23,240 nucleotides of DNA from Lachnospiraceae bacterium UBA3802. GTDB lineage: Bacteria; Bacillota; Clostridia; Lachnospirales; Lachnospiraceae. The stretch is taken from contig DFEM01000101.1 of NCBI GenBank assembly GCA_002369155.1, forward strand, positions 1-23,240, in the 5' to 3' direction. The notes under the pieces are model-generated. The model was given only the letters and a program-made list of their open reading frames with translations, had not been told where the DNA came from and did not search any database. Positions 1 to 8,661 of the stretch are shown here, in pieces; position 1 is the stretch's first letter; each line of letters begins with the position of its first letter. The position numbers and the translations under genes are program-made.

Positions 1-1817
1 CTGAAAAGAACTTAGTTACAGCTGTATCTAAAGATATTACGGTAGATGGAAACAGTGATGATATTGTACTTTGGGTCAAGATGACTGACCAGGCAGGAAA
101 CAGTTCAGAGAAGAGCGTTTCTTTCAGCATTGATAAGGTTAACCCTACTATTTCCGTTACATACGGTGGAGCAGCAGGCGATCCTGAATTTACCAACTAC
201 TATTCAGATACAAGAACTGCTACTATTGTAATTAAAGAAAGAAACTTCAATCAGGATTCGGCTAACAACATGATTTCCAATACACTTGGAAATAAGGGTA
301 CATTGTCATCATGGAAAGAGAGCAGAGATGATAAGAATCCTGATAACACTACATTTACAGCTACTGTTACATTCGACAAAGATGATAGATACAATTTGAC
401 ATATCAGGTATCGGATAGAGCAGGTAACTCTGCAGATTCTGTTACAACGCCTGAATTCATTATCGATAAGGTTAATCCGGAAGTATCAATTGCATTCGAT
501 AATGGAAACGGCCTTAATGGTTATTTCGCTAATGTTAGAACTGCAACGATTTCCGTTAAAGATGTTAACTTTGATGCAGGTAGAGTAACCATTTCCGGTA
601 TTAATGCTCAGGATTACACATTATCGAACTGGACCAGAAGAGACAATACATATTCGGCACTTATTACTTTCTCCAAGGACGGTGTATTCGCATTTGAAGC
701 ATCGGTTAGAGATAAGGCGGGCAACCAGGGGAATACAGCGCGTGCCGATAAGTTTACTATTGACCAGACCAAGCCTGAAATTACAATAGAGGGTGTACAG
801 GACAAGGCTGCTTACAGCGGTTCTATTTTACCTGTAATATCTTTCAAGGATACAAACATCGATAAGAACTCCGTTAAACTAGAACTTATCGGAGCCAATA
901 ACGGTCTGATTGATTTAACTGACAGATATACAGTATCTGAAGACGGTCTTACATATACACTTAAGAACATTGAAAAAGTCAAAGAAAATGATGACCTTTA
1001 CACACTTCGTGTGACTGTCAAAGATTTGGCTGGAAATACAACTGTTGAAGAAATCAAATTTGCAGTCAACAGATTCGGATCAATCTATGTTTTGGGTGAT
1101 TTACTTAAGGGTATAAATGATAAGTATGTTCGTAATGCCAAGGGATTAAAGATTACAGAAATCAATGTAAACAAGATTAAGAAAGGCTCGGTAGTCATTA
1201 CGCTTTCGATAAACGGTGTACCCAAGACCTTGGTTGAAGGCACTGATTTTACAATCTCTTCCAAAGAGAGCGATGCCGAATGGAATGAATATGTTTACGA
1301 GTTAAGTGACAGCTTATTTGGCAAAGACGGAAGTTATATCATTTCCATTTCATCAGAAGATGAAGCCGGCAATAAGAATAACAGTGACAATGAAGAAAAG
1401 GAAGCAAGCATCAAATTTGGTGTAGATGCTACTGCTCCTATCATCGCAGCCATCAACTTCGAGCCCAACATGTTCTATGCTGTCAACGGTATGGATTTCG
1501 TAATCTCCGTTAAAGACAACATGCTTCTTGATTCATTCGAAGTATATGTTAACGGAGTGAAGGCGGAATGCAGACAAGATGGAGAAATGGTTACATTCTA
1601 CGTAGCCGAATCCAACAGAAGACAGGATGTTAAAGTTATTGCCAAGGATAAAGCCGGTAACGAAACCATAGAGAATTTCGAAGGTATACTTGTAGCAGGT
1701 AATATCTTTATCAGATTTGCTCATAACAAGGCAGCCATCATTATTACGGCTGTATCCCTCTTGTTAGTCTTTGGTGGTATAGGAACCATAATTGGCATAA
1801 GAAGAGCAAGATTATAA
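1..1817 (+). CDS. Ig-like repeat surface protein with C-terminal membrane anchor (5' end missing)
   Basis: The frame is open from the first bases of the window, so only the C-terminal 604 residues or so are present; the ATG at 81 is internal. The visible part is extracellular beta-sandwich repeats. A D-x-AGN signature (DQAGN, DRAGN, DKAGN, DLAGN, DEAGN, DKAGN) recurs six times at roughly 100-115 residue spacing. It is usually followed by a strand of the type FxIDxxxPxIxI, as in bacterial Ig-like domains of adhesins and cell-wall proteins. The last ~25 residues are a hydrophobic helix (about AAIIITAVSLLLVFGGIGT) followed by a short basic tail (RRARL). This is a membrane anchor, with no LPXTG motif. 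A hairpin terminator follows. The role is probably adhesive or structural. The ligand cannot be read, and any N-terminal catalytic domain would lie outside the window. Confidence 0.85.
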   Translation, partial: EKNLVTAVSKDITVDGNSDDIVLWVKMTDQAGNSSEKSVSFSIDKVNPTISVTYGGAAGDPEFTNYYSDTRTATIVIKERNFNQDSANNMISNTLGNKGTLSSWKESRDDKNPDNTTFTATVTFDKDDRYNLTYQVSDRAGNSADSVTTPEFIIDKVNPEVSIAFDNGNGLNGYFANVRTATISVKDVNFDAGRVTISGINAQDYTLSNWTRRDNTYSALITFSKDGVFAFEASVRDKAGNQGNTARADKFTIDQTKPEITIEGVQDKAAYSGSILPVISFKDTNIDKNSVKLELIGANNGLIDLTDRYTVSEDGLTYTLKNIEKVKENDDLYTLRVTVKDLAGNTTVEEIKFAVNRFGSIYVLGDLLKGINDKYVRNAKGLKITEINVNKIKKGSVVITLSINGVPKTLVEGTDFTISSKESDAEWNEYVYELSDSLFGKDGSYIISISSEDEAGNKNNSDNEEKEASIKFGVDATAPIIAAINFEPNMFYAVNGMDFVISVKDNMLLDSFEVYVNGVKAECRQDGEMVTFYVAESNRRQDVKVIAKDKAGNETIENFEGILVAGNIFIRFAHNKAAIIITAVSLLLVFGGIGTIIGIRRARL

Positions 1818-1840
1818 GACTGTATAAGAGAAATATAAGA

Positions 1841-1875
1841 AAATCCGAACTGTGAGAACAGTCCGGATTTCTTTA
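1841..1875 (+). terminator. Hairpin terminator between convergent genes, possibly bidirectional
   Basis: A 13-bp stem (AAATCCGAACTGT paired with ACAGTCCGGATTT, one A-C mismatch) closes over a GAGA loop and runs into TTTCTTT. It lies 24 nt after the stop of the Ig-like gene. The left flank is A-rich (AAATATAAGAAAA), so on the minus strand the hairpin is followed by T-rich sequence and could also end the gmd transcript arriving from the right. Confidence 0.75.
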
Positions 1876-1892
1876 TTGATTGGACATTTAAG

Positions 1893-2987
1893 TTATTTAA
1901 CCACGCCTTTTTCGAGATATTCTGCAAGATTGGTTTTGATATATTCTTCTGCTCGTTCTGCTGCGACCTTTTTCATATCGTGTTCAACCATTATTTTGAC
2001 TAATTCTTCAAAGCTTGTTTTGGTTGGATTCCAGCCTAATTATTTCTTGGCTTTGCTTGGGTCTCCCCAGAGATTAACGACGTCTGTGGGTCTATAAAAA
2101 TCAGGTGATACTTCTACAAGGATCTTTCCTGTTGCTTTGTCAATTCCCTTTTCGTCGATTCCTTCGCCCTTCCATTCAAGCTCAATTCCTGCATGATGAA
2201 AAGCGAGTGTTGCGAATTCTCTGACTGAATGCTGTACTCCGGTTGCGATTACGAAGTCTTCAGGTTTGTCATTTTGGAGGATTAGCCACATACATTCCAC
2301 ATAATCTTTGGCATATCCCCAGTCTCTCTTGGAGGAGAGATTTCCAAGATACAATTTATCCTGCTTGCCCTGGGCAATTCGTGATGCAGCAAGTGTAATT
2401 TTTCTTGTTACGAAAGTTTCGCCTCTTCTTTCAGATTCGTGATTAAATAATATTCCCGAACAGCAAAACATGTTGTAGGCTTCGCGATATTCCTTTGTGA
2501 TCCAAAATCCGTATTGCTTGGCTACTGCATAAGGTGAATAAGGATGGAAAGGAGTCGTTTCCGATTGGGGAACTTCTTCGACCTTGCCGTATAATTCTGA
2601 GGTTGAAGCCTGATATATACGGCATGATTCGGCTAATCCGCATACTCTTACTGCTTCAAGGACTCTTAATACTCCTGTTGCATCCACATCAGCCGTAAAT
2701 TCGGGAACGTCGAAAGATACCTGTACATGGCTCTGCGCTGCGAGATTATATATTTCGTCAGGTTTTACGCTTCCGATTACCTTTACCAGACTCATAGAAT
2801 CGGAGAGATCTCCGTAATGAAGATGGAAGTTTGGATTTTGCTCAAGATGCACAATTCGTTCTCTATAGTCTACAGAGCTTCTTCTGATTATTCCATGGAC
2901 CTCATATCCTTTTTCGAGAAGAAAATCTGATAAATACGATCCGTCCTGACCGGTAACACCTGTTATCAAGGCTGTCTTTTTTTTCAT
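1893..2987 (-). pseudogene. gmd: GDP-mannose 4,6-dehydratase gene interrupted by an in-frame TAA
   Basis: GMD converts GDP-D-mannose to GDP-4-keto-6-deoxy-D-mannose, the precursor of GDP-fucose and related sugars. The short-chain dehydrogenase/epimerase signature is intact: [11 protein letters not shown] near the N-terminus, the catalytic Thr and Glu in [18 protein letters not shown] with the Tyr/Lys pair, and [16 protein letters not shown]. The start was placed at 2987 ([10 protein letters not shown]), 11 nt after GAAAGGA; the longer frame to 3083 adds 32 non-conserved residues. At 2042-2040 a TAA stops the frame after residue 315 (GDPSKAKK). The same frame then continues for 48 codons with the expected GMD C-terminus (LGWNPTKTSFEELVKIM...) and ends in TAA at 1895-1893. 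One substitution from AAA, GAA or CAA would explain it. This is a recent nonsense mutation, a sequence error, or readthrough. A truncated 315-residue product may be inactive. Confidence 0.85.
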
Positions 2988-3069
2988 TCCGATTGTATTC
3001 CTTTCTTCGTGCAGATTGCCTTTTTTGCTTATTTTTGTTAAAATCTGCATGTGGTATAAAAGCATTTTA

Positions 3070-3098
3070 ATTATACTATTCAAAGCTTCATTTTACAA
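3070..3098 (-). promoter_or_regulatory. Promoter for gmd
   Basis: On the minus strand there is TTGTAA (3098-3093), a 17-bp spacer and a perfect TATAAT (3075-3070), predicting transcription from about 3063 and a leader of about 75 nt. It sits in the 148-bp gap between the divergent gmd and manC genes. A plus-strand promoter for manC must lie in the same gap. TATAAA at 3055-3060 is a possible -10, but no convincing -35 goes with it. Confidence 0.6.
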
Positions 3099-3135
3099 AC
3101 CATTTATATTTTCATGATATAGAAACGGAGATAAT

Positions 3136-4446
3136 ATGAATATTATTTTACTATCGGGCGGATCGGGCAAGAGATTATGGCCTCTTTCCAATGATATTAG
3201 ATCCAAACAGTTTATTAAGATTTTCAGACAGGATAACGGTGAATACGAATCCATGGTACAAAGAATCTATGCTCAGATTAAGTCGGTAGATCCTGCGGCT
3301 AATATTACCATAGCTACATCAAAGAGCCAGGTATCTGCCATTCATAATCAATTGGGTGATAATGTCGGTATCTCAGTGGAGCCTTGCAGGAGAGACACTT
3401 TCCCTGCCATAGCACTTGCCACGCTGTATCTTAAAGATGTTTTAAAGACGGATGAGAATGAATCCGTGGTTGTATGTCCTGTGGATCCTTTTGTTGAAGA
3501 GGATTACTTTAAGTGCATTAAAGAACTTTCGGCCCAGGCAGATAAAGGCGAAGCCAATCTTGTATTAATGGGTATTGAACCTACTTATCCATCTTCTAAA
3601 TATGGATATATTATTCCCGAAGAAACGGCTGATAGTTCATATGTTAAGATATTTAAGGAAAAGCCCACGGAAGAAGTGGCCGCAGAGTATATCAAAGAAG
3701 GCGCTCTATGGAATGGTGGAGTGTTTGCTTACAAACTTAAATACGTGATTGATAAAGCTCATGAACTTATAGATTTTGAAGATTATTACGATTTATTCGC
3801 AAAATATGATTTTCTTAACAAGATTTCATTTGATTATGCTGTAGTGGAAAAGGAAGATAAGATTCAGGTTAAGAGATTTAAGGGTACCTGGAAAGACATA
3901 GGTACATGGAATACACTTACCGAGAGTATTGATGATAATGTCATCGGTAAAGGCGTAATCGGGGACGAATGCCATAATGTTCATATCCTTAATGAGACTG
4001 ATGTTCCTATACTTGCGATGGGACTTTCAGATGTTGTAATCTCTGCATCACCTGAAGGCATTCTTGTCTCAGACAAACATCAAAGTTCATATATTAAACC
4101 CTATGTTGATAAATTTGTCGGCGAAGTAATGTTTGCTGAGAAATCATGGGGAAGTTACAAGGTTATAGACGTGGAAAATGGGTCACTTACTGTGAAAGTT
4201 ACTCTAAATCCCGGTCATTCCATGAATTACCATTCACATAAATACAGAGACGAAGTATGGGTAGTCATTGAAGGTACGGGAAGAACTCTTGTAGACGGTA
4301 TGGAACAAAAGGTATCAAAGGGTGATGTTATTACCATGTGCGCCGGCTGCAAACATACTGTTTTTGCAGATACGAGACTTATGCTTATAGAGGTTCAGCT
4401 TGGCGATGAGATAATTGCGTCTGACAAAGAGAAATTTGAACTGTAG
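3136..4446 (+). CDS. manC: Bifunctional mannose-1-phosphate guanylyltransferase / mannose-6-phosphate isomerase
   Basis: This cytoplasmic enzyme makes GDP-mannose from mannose-1-phosphate and GTP, and its C-terminal domain can interconvert fructose-6-P and mannose-6-P. The N-terminal nucleotidyltransferase domain (about residues 1-260) opens with LSGGSGKRLWPLS and SKQF, the pyrophosphorylase signature, and has FKEKPT and WNGGVFAYK. The last ~100 residues are a type II PMI cupin, with KSWGSYKV, a metal-site histidine pair in MNYHSHKYRDEVW, and a GDVITM...H stretch. The length of 436 aa is slightly shorter than the usual ~450-480. The start follows GGAG by 5 nt. It heads an operon with the class I isomerase 11 nt downstream. 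With the neighbouring gmd it would feed GDP-mannose-derived sugars into surface polysaccharide. Confidence 0.93.
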   Translation: MNIILLSGGSGKRLWPLSNDIRSKQFIKIFRQDNGEYESMVQRIYAQIKSVDPAANITIATSKSQVSAIHNQLGDNVGISVEPCRRDTFPAIALATLYLKDVLKTDENESVVVCPVDPFVEEDYFKCIKELSAQADKGEANLVLMGIEPTYPSSKYGYIIPEETADSSYVKIFKEKPTEEVAAEYIKEGALWNGGVFAYKLKYVIDKAHELIDFEDYYDLFAKYDFLNKISFDYAVVEKEDKIQVKRFKGTWKDIGTWNTLTESIDDNVIGKGVIGDECHNVHILNETDVPILAMGLSDVVISASPEGILVSDKHQSSYIKPYVDKFVGEVMFAEKSWGSYKVIDVENGSLTVKVTLNPGHSMNYHSHKYRDEVWVVIEGTGRTLVDGMEQKVSKGDVITMCAGCKHTVFADTRLMLIEVQLGDEIIASDKEKFEL

Positions 4447-4457
4447 AGGGCGTATTG

Positions 4458-5444
4458 ATGAATAATGCTCCTTTTCTCCTTTGCCCGACCTATAAAGATT
4501 ATATATGGGGCGGGGAGAGAATAAAAAAAGAATATAACAAGGATACTGAATGTTCTCCGTTGGCGGAAAGCTGGGAGTGCAGTGTTCATCCTGACGGAGA
4601 AAGCATTGTTGCATCGGGAGAGTTCAAAGGAAAGACATTAAAAAGTGTTCTTGATGATAATCCTGACTTCCTTGGCTCGCATCCTGATAAATCTTTTGGA
4701 TTTCCATTGTTAATTAAATTGATTGATGCGAGAGAAAGTTTGTCCTTGCAGGTTCATCCGAATGATGAATATGCGTATCAAAATGAAAACGGTGAACGCG
4801 GAAAGACCGAAATGTGGTATGTATTGGATTCAAACCCCGAATCCACTTTGATTTATGGTTTTTCACATAATACGGATGAAGCGATGCTTCGAAGTGCGAT
4901 AGAAAAGGGAACACTGGAACGGCATTTGAATAAGGTTAAAGCCGATAAGGATGATGTCTTTTTGGTTCATGCCGGTACGGTTCATTCTCTGGGCGCAGGA
5001 ATACTTGTTGCTGAGATTCAGGAGAGTTCCAATATTACATACAGGCTGTATGATTACGACAGGATTGATAAAAACGGCAGGAAAAGAGAACTTCATATTG
5101 ACAAAGCGCTTAAAGTGGTAGATTATTCTTTAAGTCAGCCACCGAGACAACCTCTTCGCGTATTAAGATACAGGCGTGGTATGGCGACTGAATTTTTGGC
5201 CAGATGCAGATATTTTGAAGTATCAAGAATGCTGGTAAATACCGATGAAGAGAGTGTGCATTATATTTCCTTCTCGTCCGATTCGTTAAGTTTCAGAGTA
5301 CTTCTTTGCATAGAAGGTGAGGGCAATATGACATTCGGCTCTGCGTCCCTCGATTATGTCAAAGGAAACTGCATCTTCGTCCCGGCTGATTCGATTGAAA
5401 TACATATATCGGGGAAAGCAACATTTCTTGATATTCGTGCATAA
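4458..5444 (+). CDS. manA: Mannose-6-phosphate isomerase, class I (type I cupin)
   Basis: A zinc enzyme that interconverts fructose-6-phosphate and mannose-6-phosphate, the entry step to GDP-mannose. The zinc-site pattern is clear: Gln98 and His100 in SLQVHPND, Glu118 in KTEMWYV, and His176 in AGTVHSLGAG. The N-terminus has YKDYIWGG and LAESWECS, and RLYDYDR follows the metal site. The length of 328 aa matches the short Firmicute form. ATG 4458 was preferred to TTG 4455 because GAGGG ends 7 nt upstream of it. The gene follows manC by 11 nt in the same operon. The cupin half of manC may duplicate this activity, an overlap common in polysaccharide loci. Confidence 0.92.
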   Translation: MNNAPFLLCPTYKDYIWGGERIKKEYNKDTECSPLAESWECSVHPDGESIVASGEFKGKTLKSVLDDNPDFLGSHPDKSFGFPLLIKLIDARESLSLQVHPNDEYAYQNENGERGKTEMWYVLDSNPESTLIYGFSHNTDEAMLRSAIEKGTLERHLNKVKADKDDVFLVHAGTVHSLGAGILVAEIQESSNITYRLYDYDRIDKNGRKRELHIDKALKVVDYSLSQPPRQPLRVLRYRRGMATEFLARCRYFEVSRMLVNTDEESVHYISFSSDSLSFRVLLCIEGEGNMTFGSASLDYVKGNCIFVPADSIEIHISGKATFLDIRA

Positions 5445-5467
5445 TATTTTAGATAGGAGATAATACA

Positions 5468-5875
5468 ATGTTAAAACAGGTTTCTATTTACGCAGAAAAT
5501 GTCAAAGGAAAAATGCTTGAGATTACAAGCTTGCTGGCAAATGAAAATATTAACATTTTAGGTTCCGTAACAAACGACTCTGCCGAGTACGGTATAGTAA
5601 GAATGGTCGTAAGCGATCCCGCCAAGGCGCAGGAAGTTTTGTCACGTTCCGGAATCATATGCAAACTTACGGATGTTATAGCAGTTGAAATCCTTGATGA
5701 AGTAGGTAATCTGCAAAAACTATTAAAGGCGCTCGATGATGCCAATATCAGTGTGGATTATTTGTACCTGTCATTTAACAGAGAGAGCGGCTGCCCCATC
5801 ATGGTATTTCATACCAATGATATTCCCGAGGTTGAAAACAGCCTTAAAAGCAAGGGATTCTCGCTTTGCGATTAA
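5468..5875 (+). CDS. Tandem ACT-domain small regulatory protein
   Basis: A 135-residue protein made of two ACT-type modules: about 1-68 beginning MLKQVSIYAENVKGKMLEI with the LLANENINI helix, and about 70-135 with VGNLQKLLKALDDANISVDY. ACT domains bind amino acids or other small ligands and usually regulate enzymes allosterically. Free-standing pairs (COG4747-like) have no catalytic domain. GGAG lies 9 nt before the ATG, and the gene follows manA by only 23 nt, so it is co-transcribed with the GDP-mannose genes. The ligand and target are not visible. A role in sensing a metabolite for the pathway would be inference from position alone. Confidence 0.8.
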   Translation: MLKQVSIYAENVKGKMLEITSLLANENINILGSVTNDSAEYGIVRMVVSDPAKAQEVLSRSGIICKLTDVIAVEILDEVGNLQKLLKALDDANISVDYLYLSFNRESGCPIMVFHTNDIPEVENSLKSKGFSLCD

Positions 5876-5894
5876 CAGTCGGATATGATATAAT
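5866..5894 (+). promoter_or_regulatory. Promoter for the Wzz-like gene
   Basis: TTGCGA (5866-5871), a 17-bp spacer and a perfect TATAAT (5889-5894), with TG at 5886-5887 forming an extended -10 (TGATATAAT). The -35 overlaps the end of the ACT gene. Predicted transcription starts near 5901, about 30 nt before the ATG at 5932, which carries AAGGAG at 5921-5926. Confidence 0.7.
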
Positions 5895-5931
5895 TGTTAA
5901 GATTATGTTATGTTTATATTAAGGAGCAAAA

Positions 5932-7431
5932 ATGAAGGACAGCGAAAGAGAAATTGATTTAAAAGCGGTATTGTTTGATTGCCTTCTGCATTGGAGAGGT
6001 GCAATTCTTTTCCTCGTTATAGGCCTTATTCTCGGAGGCGCATTCGGATTCTACAAATCATACTCCGGCAGTAAAAGCGTCGAAGAAGCACAGCAGATGA
6101 CTTCTGAAGATTATTTAAACGGAATCATTGCCGAAGAGGAAGCCGGAAACAAGGTTATCATTAAGAAAGCCGAATTGGCCACCATTGAACAGACTGTGGC
6201 TTTGAATAATTATTTAAACAACACTCAGGCTTACAGAGATTTCTTTAATTACGATAAATTTGACTGCAACAATGTTCCCACATTTGAATATATATTTGCG
6301 GTTAAAGCAGACGATATGAAGAGTTCAAGTGACCTCGTCAACAAATATGTATTCTATCTTAAATCAAATGATTTTAAGGATTATGTTGCCAACAATACTG
6401 ATTTAAATACAGATTACATTTTTGATTTGGTTAAATATACAGTATCTGATACATCATCAATTGATGCTCTTCAGTTTGATATCAAATCCACCGACCCTGT
6501 ATGTATCTTCAGAGTTCAGGCAGTTTATTATGATGAGAATTCCTGTAAGATACTTGCGGATGCCGTAAGCAATTACCTTTTGGAAGTATCCAAAAGCCTT
6601 AAAAAGGAATCCGTAAAGCATGAATTCCTTTGCTTGAGTGAAAACTTTTCTTTCACCTATTCTGCAGAGTTGGTAAATTTGATTAAGGGTGCCAATGATG
6701 CAGCAAGCAATGCCAATATAACCATCGGTAAGAATATAGACAGTTTATCCGAAGAGGGCAAGATTTATTACAATATGCGCTTGGACGAATTGAATGATCC
6801 CAAAGAATCTGATGCAGAGGCAGAAGAAGACTCATCCTCAGGCATTAAATCAATCATTAAAAGCTGCATTAAATTCGGTGCGGTGGGAGCAGTAGGACTC
6901 GTTGTAGTTTTCTTTGGATGTATCGTATTGTTTAAATATGTCCTTGGCGGCAAGATTTATAACGGCGATGAATTGACATCTCTTTATGAAGTTAATATTT
7001 TGGCCAATGTATTTGCTGCAGAGAATAAGAAAAAGGCTTTTGGATTTATAGACAATCTGATTATAAAGCTTCGTGATTCCGGAAAGAGGAAGTTTGATCT
7101 TGAAAAATCCCTTGAGATTGCAACTTCAGCCATCAGAATCGCAGCTAAGAAAAATGAATTATCCGAAGTTACGGTTATCGGATGCAATTTATCGGAAATC
7201 AAAGATGTATCAGGTAAGCTCTACGAAAAACTTGCCAAAGACAACATTAAAGCCGTTGAACTTGACAATATCCTTTATGATCCCGAATCTTTGGGAAAAG
7301 TATCAGGCAATCAAGGTGCGGTATTAATGGTACGTCTTGGCAACACATTATATGATGAGTTTGCAAAGGAAATTGAGATTCTTAAATCACAGGAAGTTAA
7401 GATTCTCGGCGTGGTTACGGTGGATATCTAA
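5932..7431 (+). CDS. Wzz-like polysaccharide co-polymerase with a cytoplasmic domain resembling a P-loop-less BY-kinase
   Basis: A 499-residue membrane protein of chain-length-determinant topology. A short acidic N-terminus (EREIDLKAVLFDCLLHWRG) leads to a transmembrane helix at about 23-42. An extracytoplasmic domain of about 270 residues follows, then a second helix at about 317-340 (GAVGAVGLVVVFFGCIVLF). The remaining ~160 residues are cytoplasmic. In order they look like a MinD/CpsD-type fold: ELTSLYEVNILANV, then KSLEIATSAIRIA, a strand VTVIGCNL where the P-loop should be, IKAVELDNI at the Walker A' position, and GAVLMVRLGNTLYDEF...VKILGVVTVDI at the end. No GxxGxGKS/T is present and there is no C-terminal Tyr cluster, so kinase activity is not expected. 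It differs from the CpsC/CpsD pair at 13345-14792, where the two functions are separate and the P-loop is intact. Likely role: controlling length or export of a polysaccharide. Confidence 0.75.
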   Translation: MKDSEREIDLKAVLFDCLLHWRGAILFLVIGLILGGAFGFYKSYSGSKSVEEAQQMTSEDYLNGIIAEEEAGNKVIIKKAELATIEQTVALNNYLNNTQAYRDFFNYDKFDCNNVPTFEYIFAVKADDMKSSSDLVNKYVFYLKSNDFKDYVANNTDLNTDYIFDLVKYTVSDTSSIDALQFDIKSTDPVCIFRVQAVYYDENSCKILADAVSNYLLEVSKSLKKESVKHEFLCLSENFSFTYSAELVNLIKGANDAASNANITIGKNIDSLSEEGKIYYNMRLDELNDPKESDAEAEEDSSSGIKSIIKSCIKFGAVGAVGLVVVFFGCIVLFKYVLGGKIYNGDELTSLYEVNILANVFAAENKKKAFGFIDNLIIKLRDSGKRKFDLEKSLEIATSAIRIAAKKNELSEVTVIGCNLSEIKDVSGKLYEKLAKDNIKAVELDNILYDPESLGKVSGNQGAVLMVRLGNTLYDEFAKEIEILKSQEVKILGVVTVDI

Positions 7432-7442
7432 AGCCATAATAT

Positions 7443-8660
7443 ATGTACAGGATTAAAGAAGATGAATTCAAAGAAAAGTACATATTGATGGTGCCTTCCA
7501 TGATGGACAGCCTTTTTCCTCTGCTTAAGTATTCGCTTTTTTCGAAGAATTATCATCCGATATTTTTAGAATGCGAGGAAGACTTAATAAATACCGGGAT
7601 TAAATATGTTCATCCGGATATGTGTTATCCTTCTGTTTTGATTATGGGTCAGTTTGTCACAGCTTTAAAGAATTGCCCATATGATTTGAATAAGGTTAAG
7701 CTTTTGATGCCCTCTGCAGGTGATGCCTGCAGGGGCTCTAATTATGTTACGGCTCTTCGAAGAACCGTCGATATGATGGGCCTTAAGGATACCGTTAAGG
7801 TTTTGACTCTTAACATGGTGGGAATAGATCCCGATAATCAATTGGTAATTAATCCCATGATGCTTTGGCGTGCTTTCTTTTCATTCTTTTACGGGGATAT
7901 CCTTATGATTCTTGTCAATCAGGTAAGGCCTTATGAGAAGAACAAGGGCGAAGCGGATGCTTTGTGGAATAAATGGATAGATATAATCTCTGATGATTTA
8001 AAAAGATTCAGACACCTTACATTTGGCCATATGTTCAGGAACTTTGAGAGGATATGTAAGGATTTTAAAGCGATAGAGCTTACCGGCGAGAAGAAGCAAA
8101 AGATCGGGATGGTCGGTGAACTCTACGTCAAATACTGTCATCTTGGCAACAAAGATATGATTAAGTTTTTAGAGGAGCAGGACTGTGAAGTGCATGTCAA
8201 CGGTGTGACATGGTATCTTTGCTATTATATAGATTCACATCTTTCAGCGGAATTCGGCATACACAATCAATTGCCTGTAAAGACGGCTCTTAATTTCATG
8301 ATGTATTTTCAAAATAAGATGATTAAGGCCATGAGGAAATACGGCTTTTATACCTTTGACGGATATAAGGAATTTAAGAAAGAGGCAGAAAAACACGTAC
8401 CCACAGGGTATATAGTCGGTGACGGGTGGCTTATCGGTGCGGAGGCTTCAGCTCATATACTGCATGAATATAAGAAAGTACTGGCGGTTCAGCCTTTCGG
8501 ATGCCTCCCCAATCACACCTGCGGCAGAGGAATGTATCCCGTGCTTTCAAGGCAATTCCCCGAAGGCAGGATAGTAAGCGTTGATTTTGATGCAAGCATG
8601 TCCCTTGTGACCGCTCAAAACAGGGCAATGATGCTGGTACAGTGCGAATTAATCGAATAG
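7443..8660 (+). CDS. COG3581-like protein (2-hydroxyacyl-CoA dehydratase-related, probable Fe-S)
   Basis: A 405-residue cytoplasmic protein resembling the last third of the large clostridial '2-hydroxyacyl-CoA dehydratase activator-like' proteins (COG3581, related to HgdA/HgdB). Conserved blocks are VPSMMDSLFPLLKY near the N-terminus, HPDMCYPSVLIMGQF, LMPSAGDACRGSNY, and the C-terminal VQPFGCLPNHTCGRGMYP followed by SVDFDAS. Cys61, Cys96, Cys354 and Cys360 are plausible cluster ligands. Neither the BadF/HgdC-type ATPase part nor a COG3580 partner is encoded here, so it is a stand-alone piece of a normally multi-part system. It starts 11 nt after the Wzz-like gene with no clear Shine-Dalgarno, suggesting translational coupling. 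The substrate is unknown. Its stop lies one base from the stop of the convergent hipA-like gene. Confidence 0.7.
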   Translation: MYRIKEDEFKEKYILMVPSMMDSLFPLLKYSLFSKNYHPIFLECEEDLINTGIKYVHPDMCYPSVLIMGQFVTALKNCPYDLNKVKLLMPSAGDACRGSNYVTALRRTVDMMGLKDTVKVLTLNMVGIDPDNQLVINPMMLWRAFFSFFYGDILMILVNQVRPYEKNKGEADALWNKWIDIISDDLKRFRHLTFGHMFRNFERICKDFKAIELTGEKKQKIGMVGELYVKYCHLGNKDMIKFLEEQDCEVHVNGVTWYLCYYIDSHLSAEFGIHNQLPVKTALNFMMYFQNKMIKAMRKYGFYTFDGYKEFKKEAEKHVPTGYIVGDGWLIGAEASAHILHEYKKVLAVQPFGCLPNHTCGRGMYPVLSRQFPEGRIVSVDFDASMSLVTAQNRAMMLVQCELIE

Positions 8661-8661
8661 A

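Noticed and set aside
2988..3083. Longer gmd start at 3083 adding 32 residues
   Set aside because: The extra residues are not GMD-like and would begin upstream of the predicted -10 at 3070-3075; the 2987 start has a good ribosome site and the family's N-terminus.
3092..3120. TTTACA-17-TGATAT as a manC promoter
   Set aside because: The -10 matches only half the consensus, and transcription would begin on top of the ribosome site.
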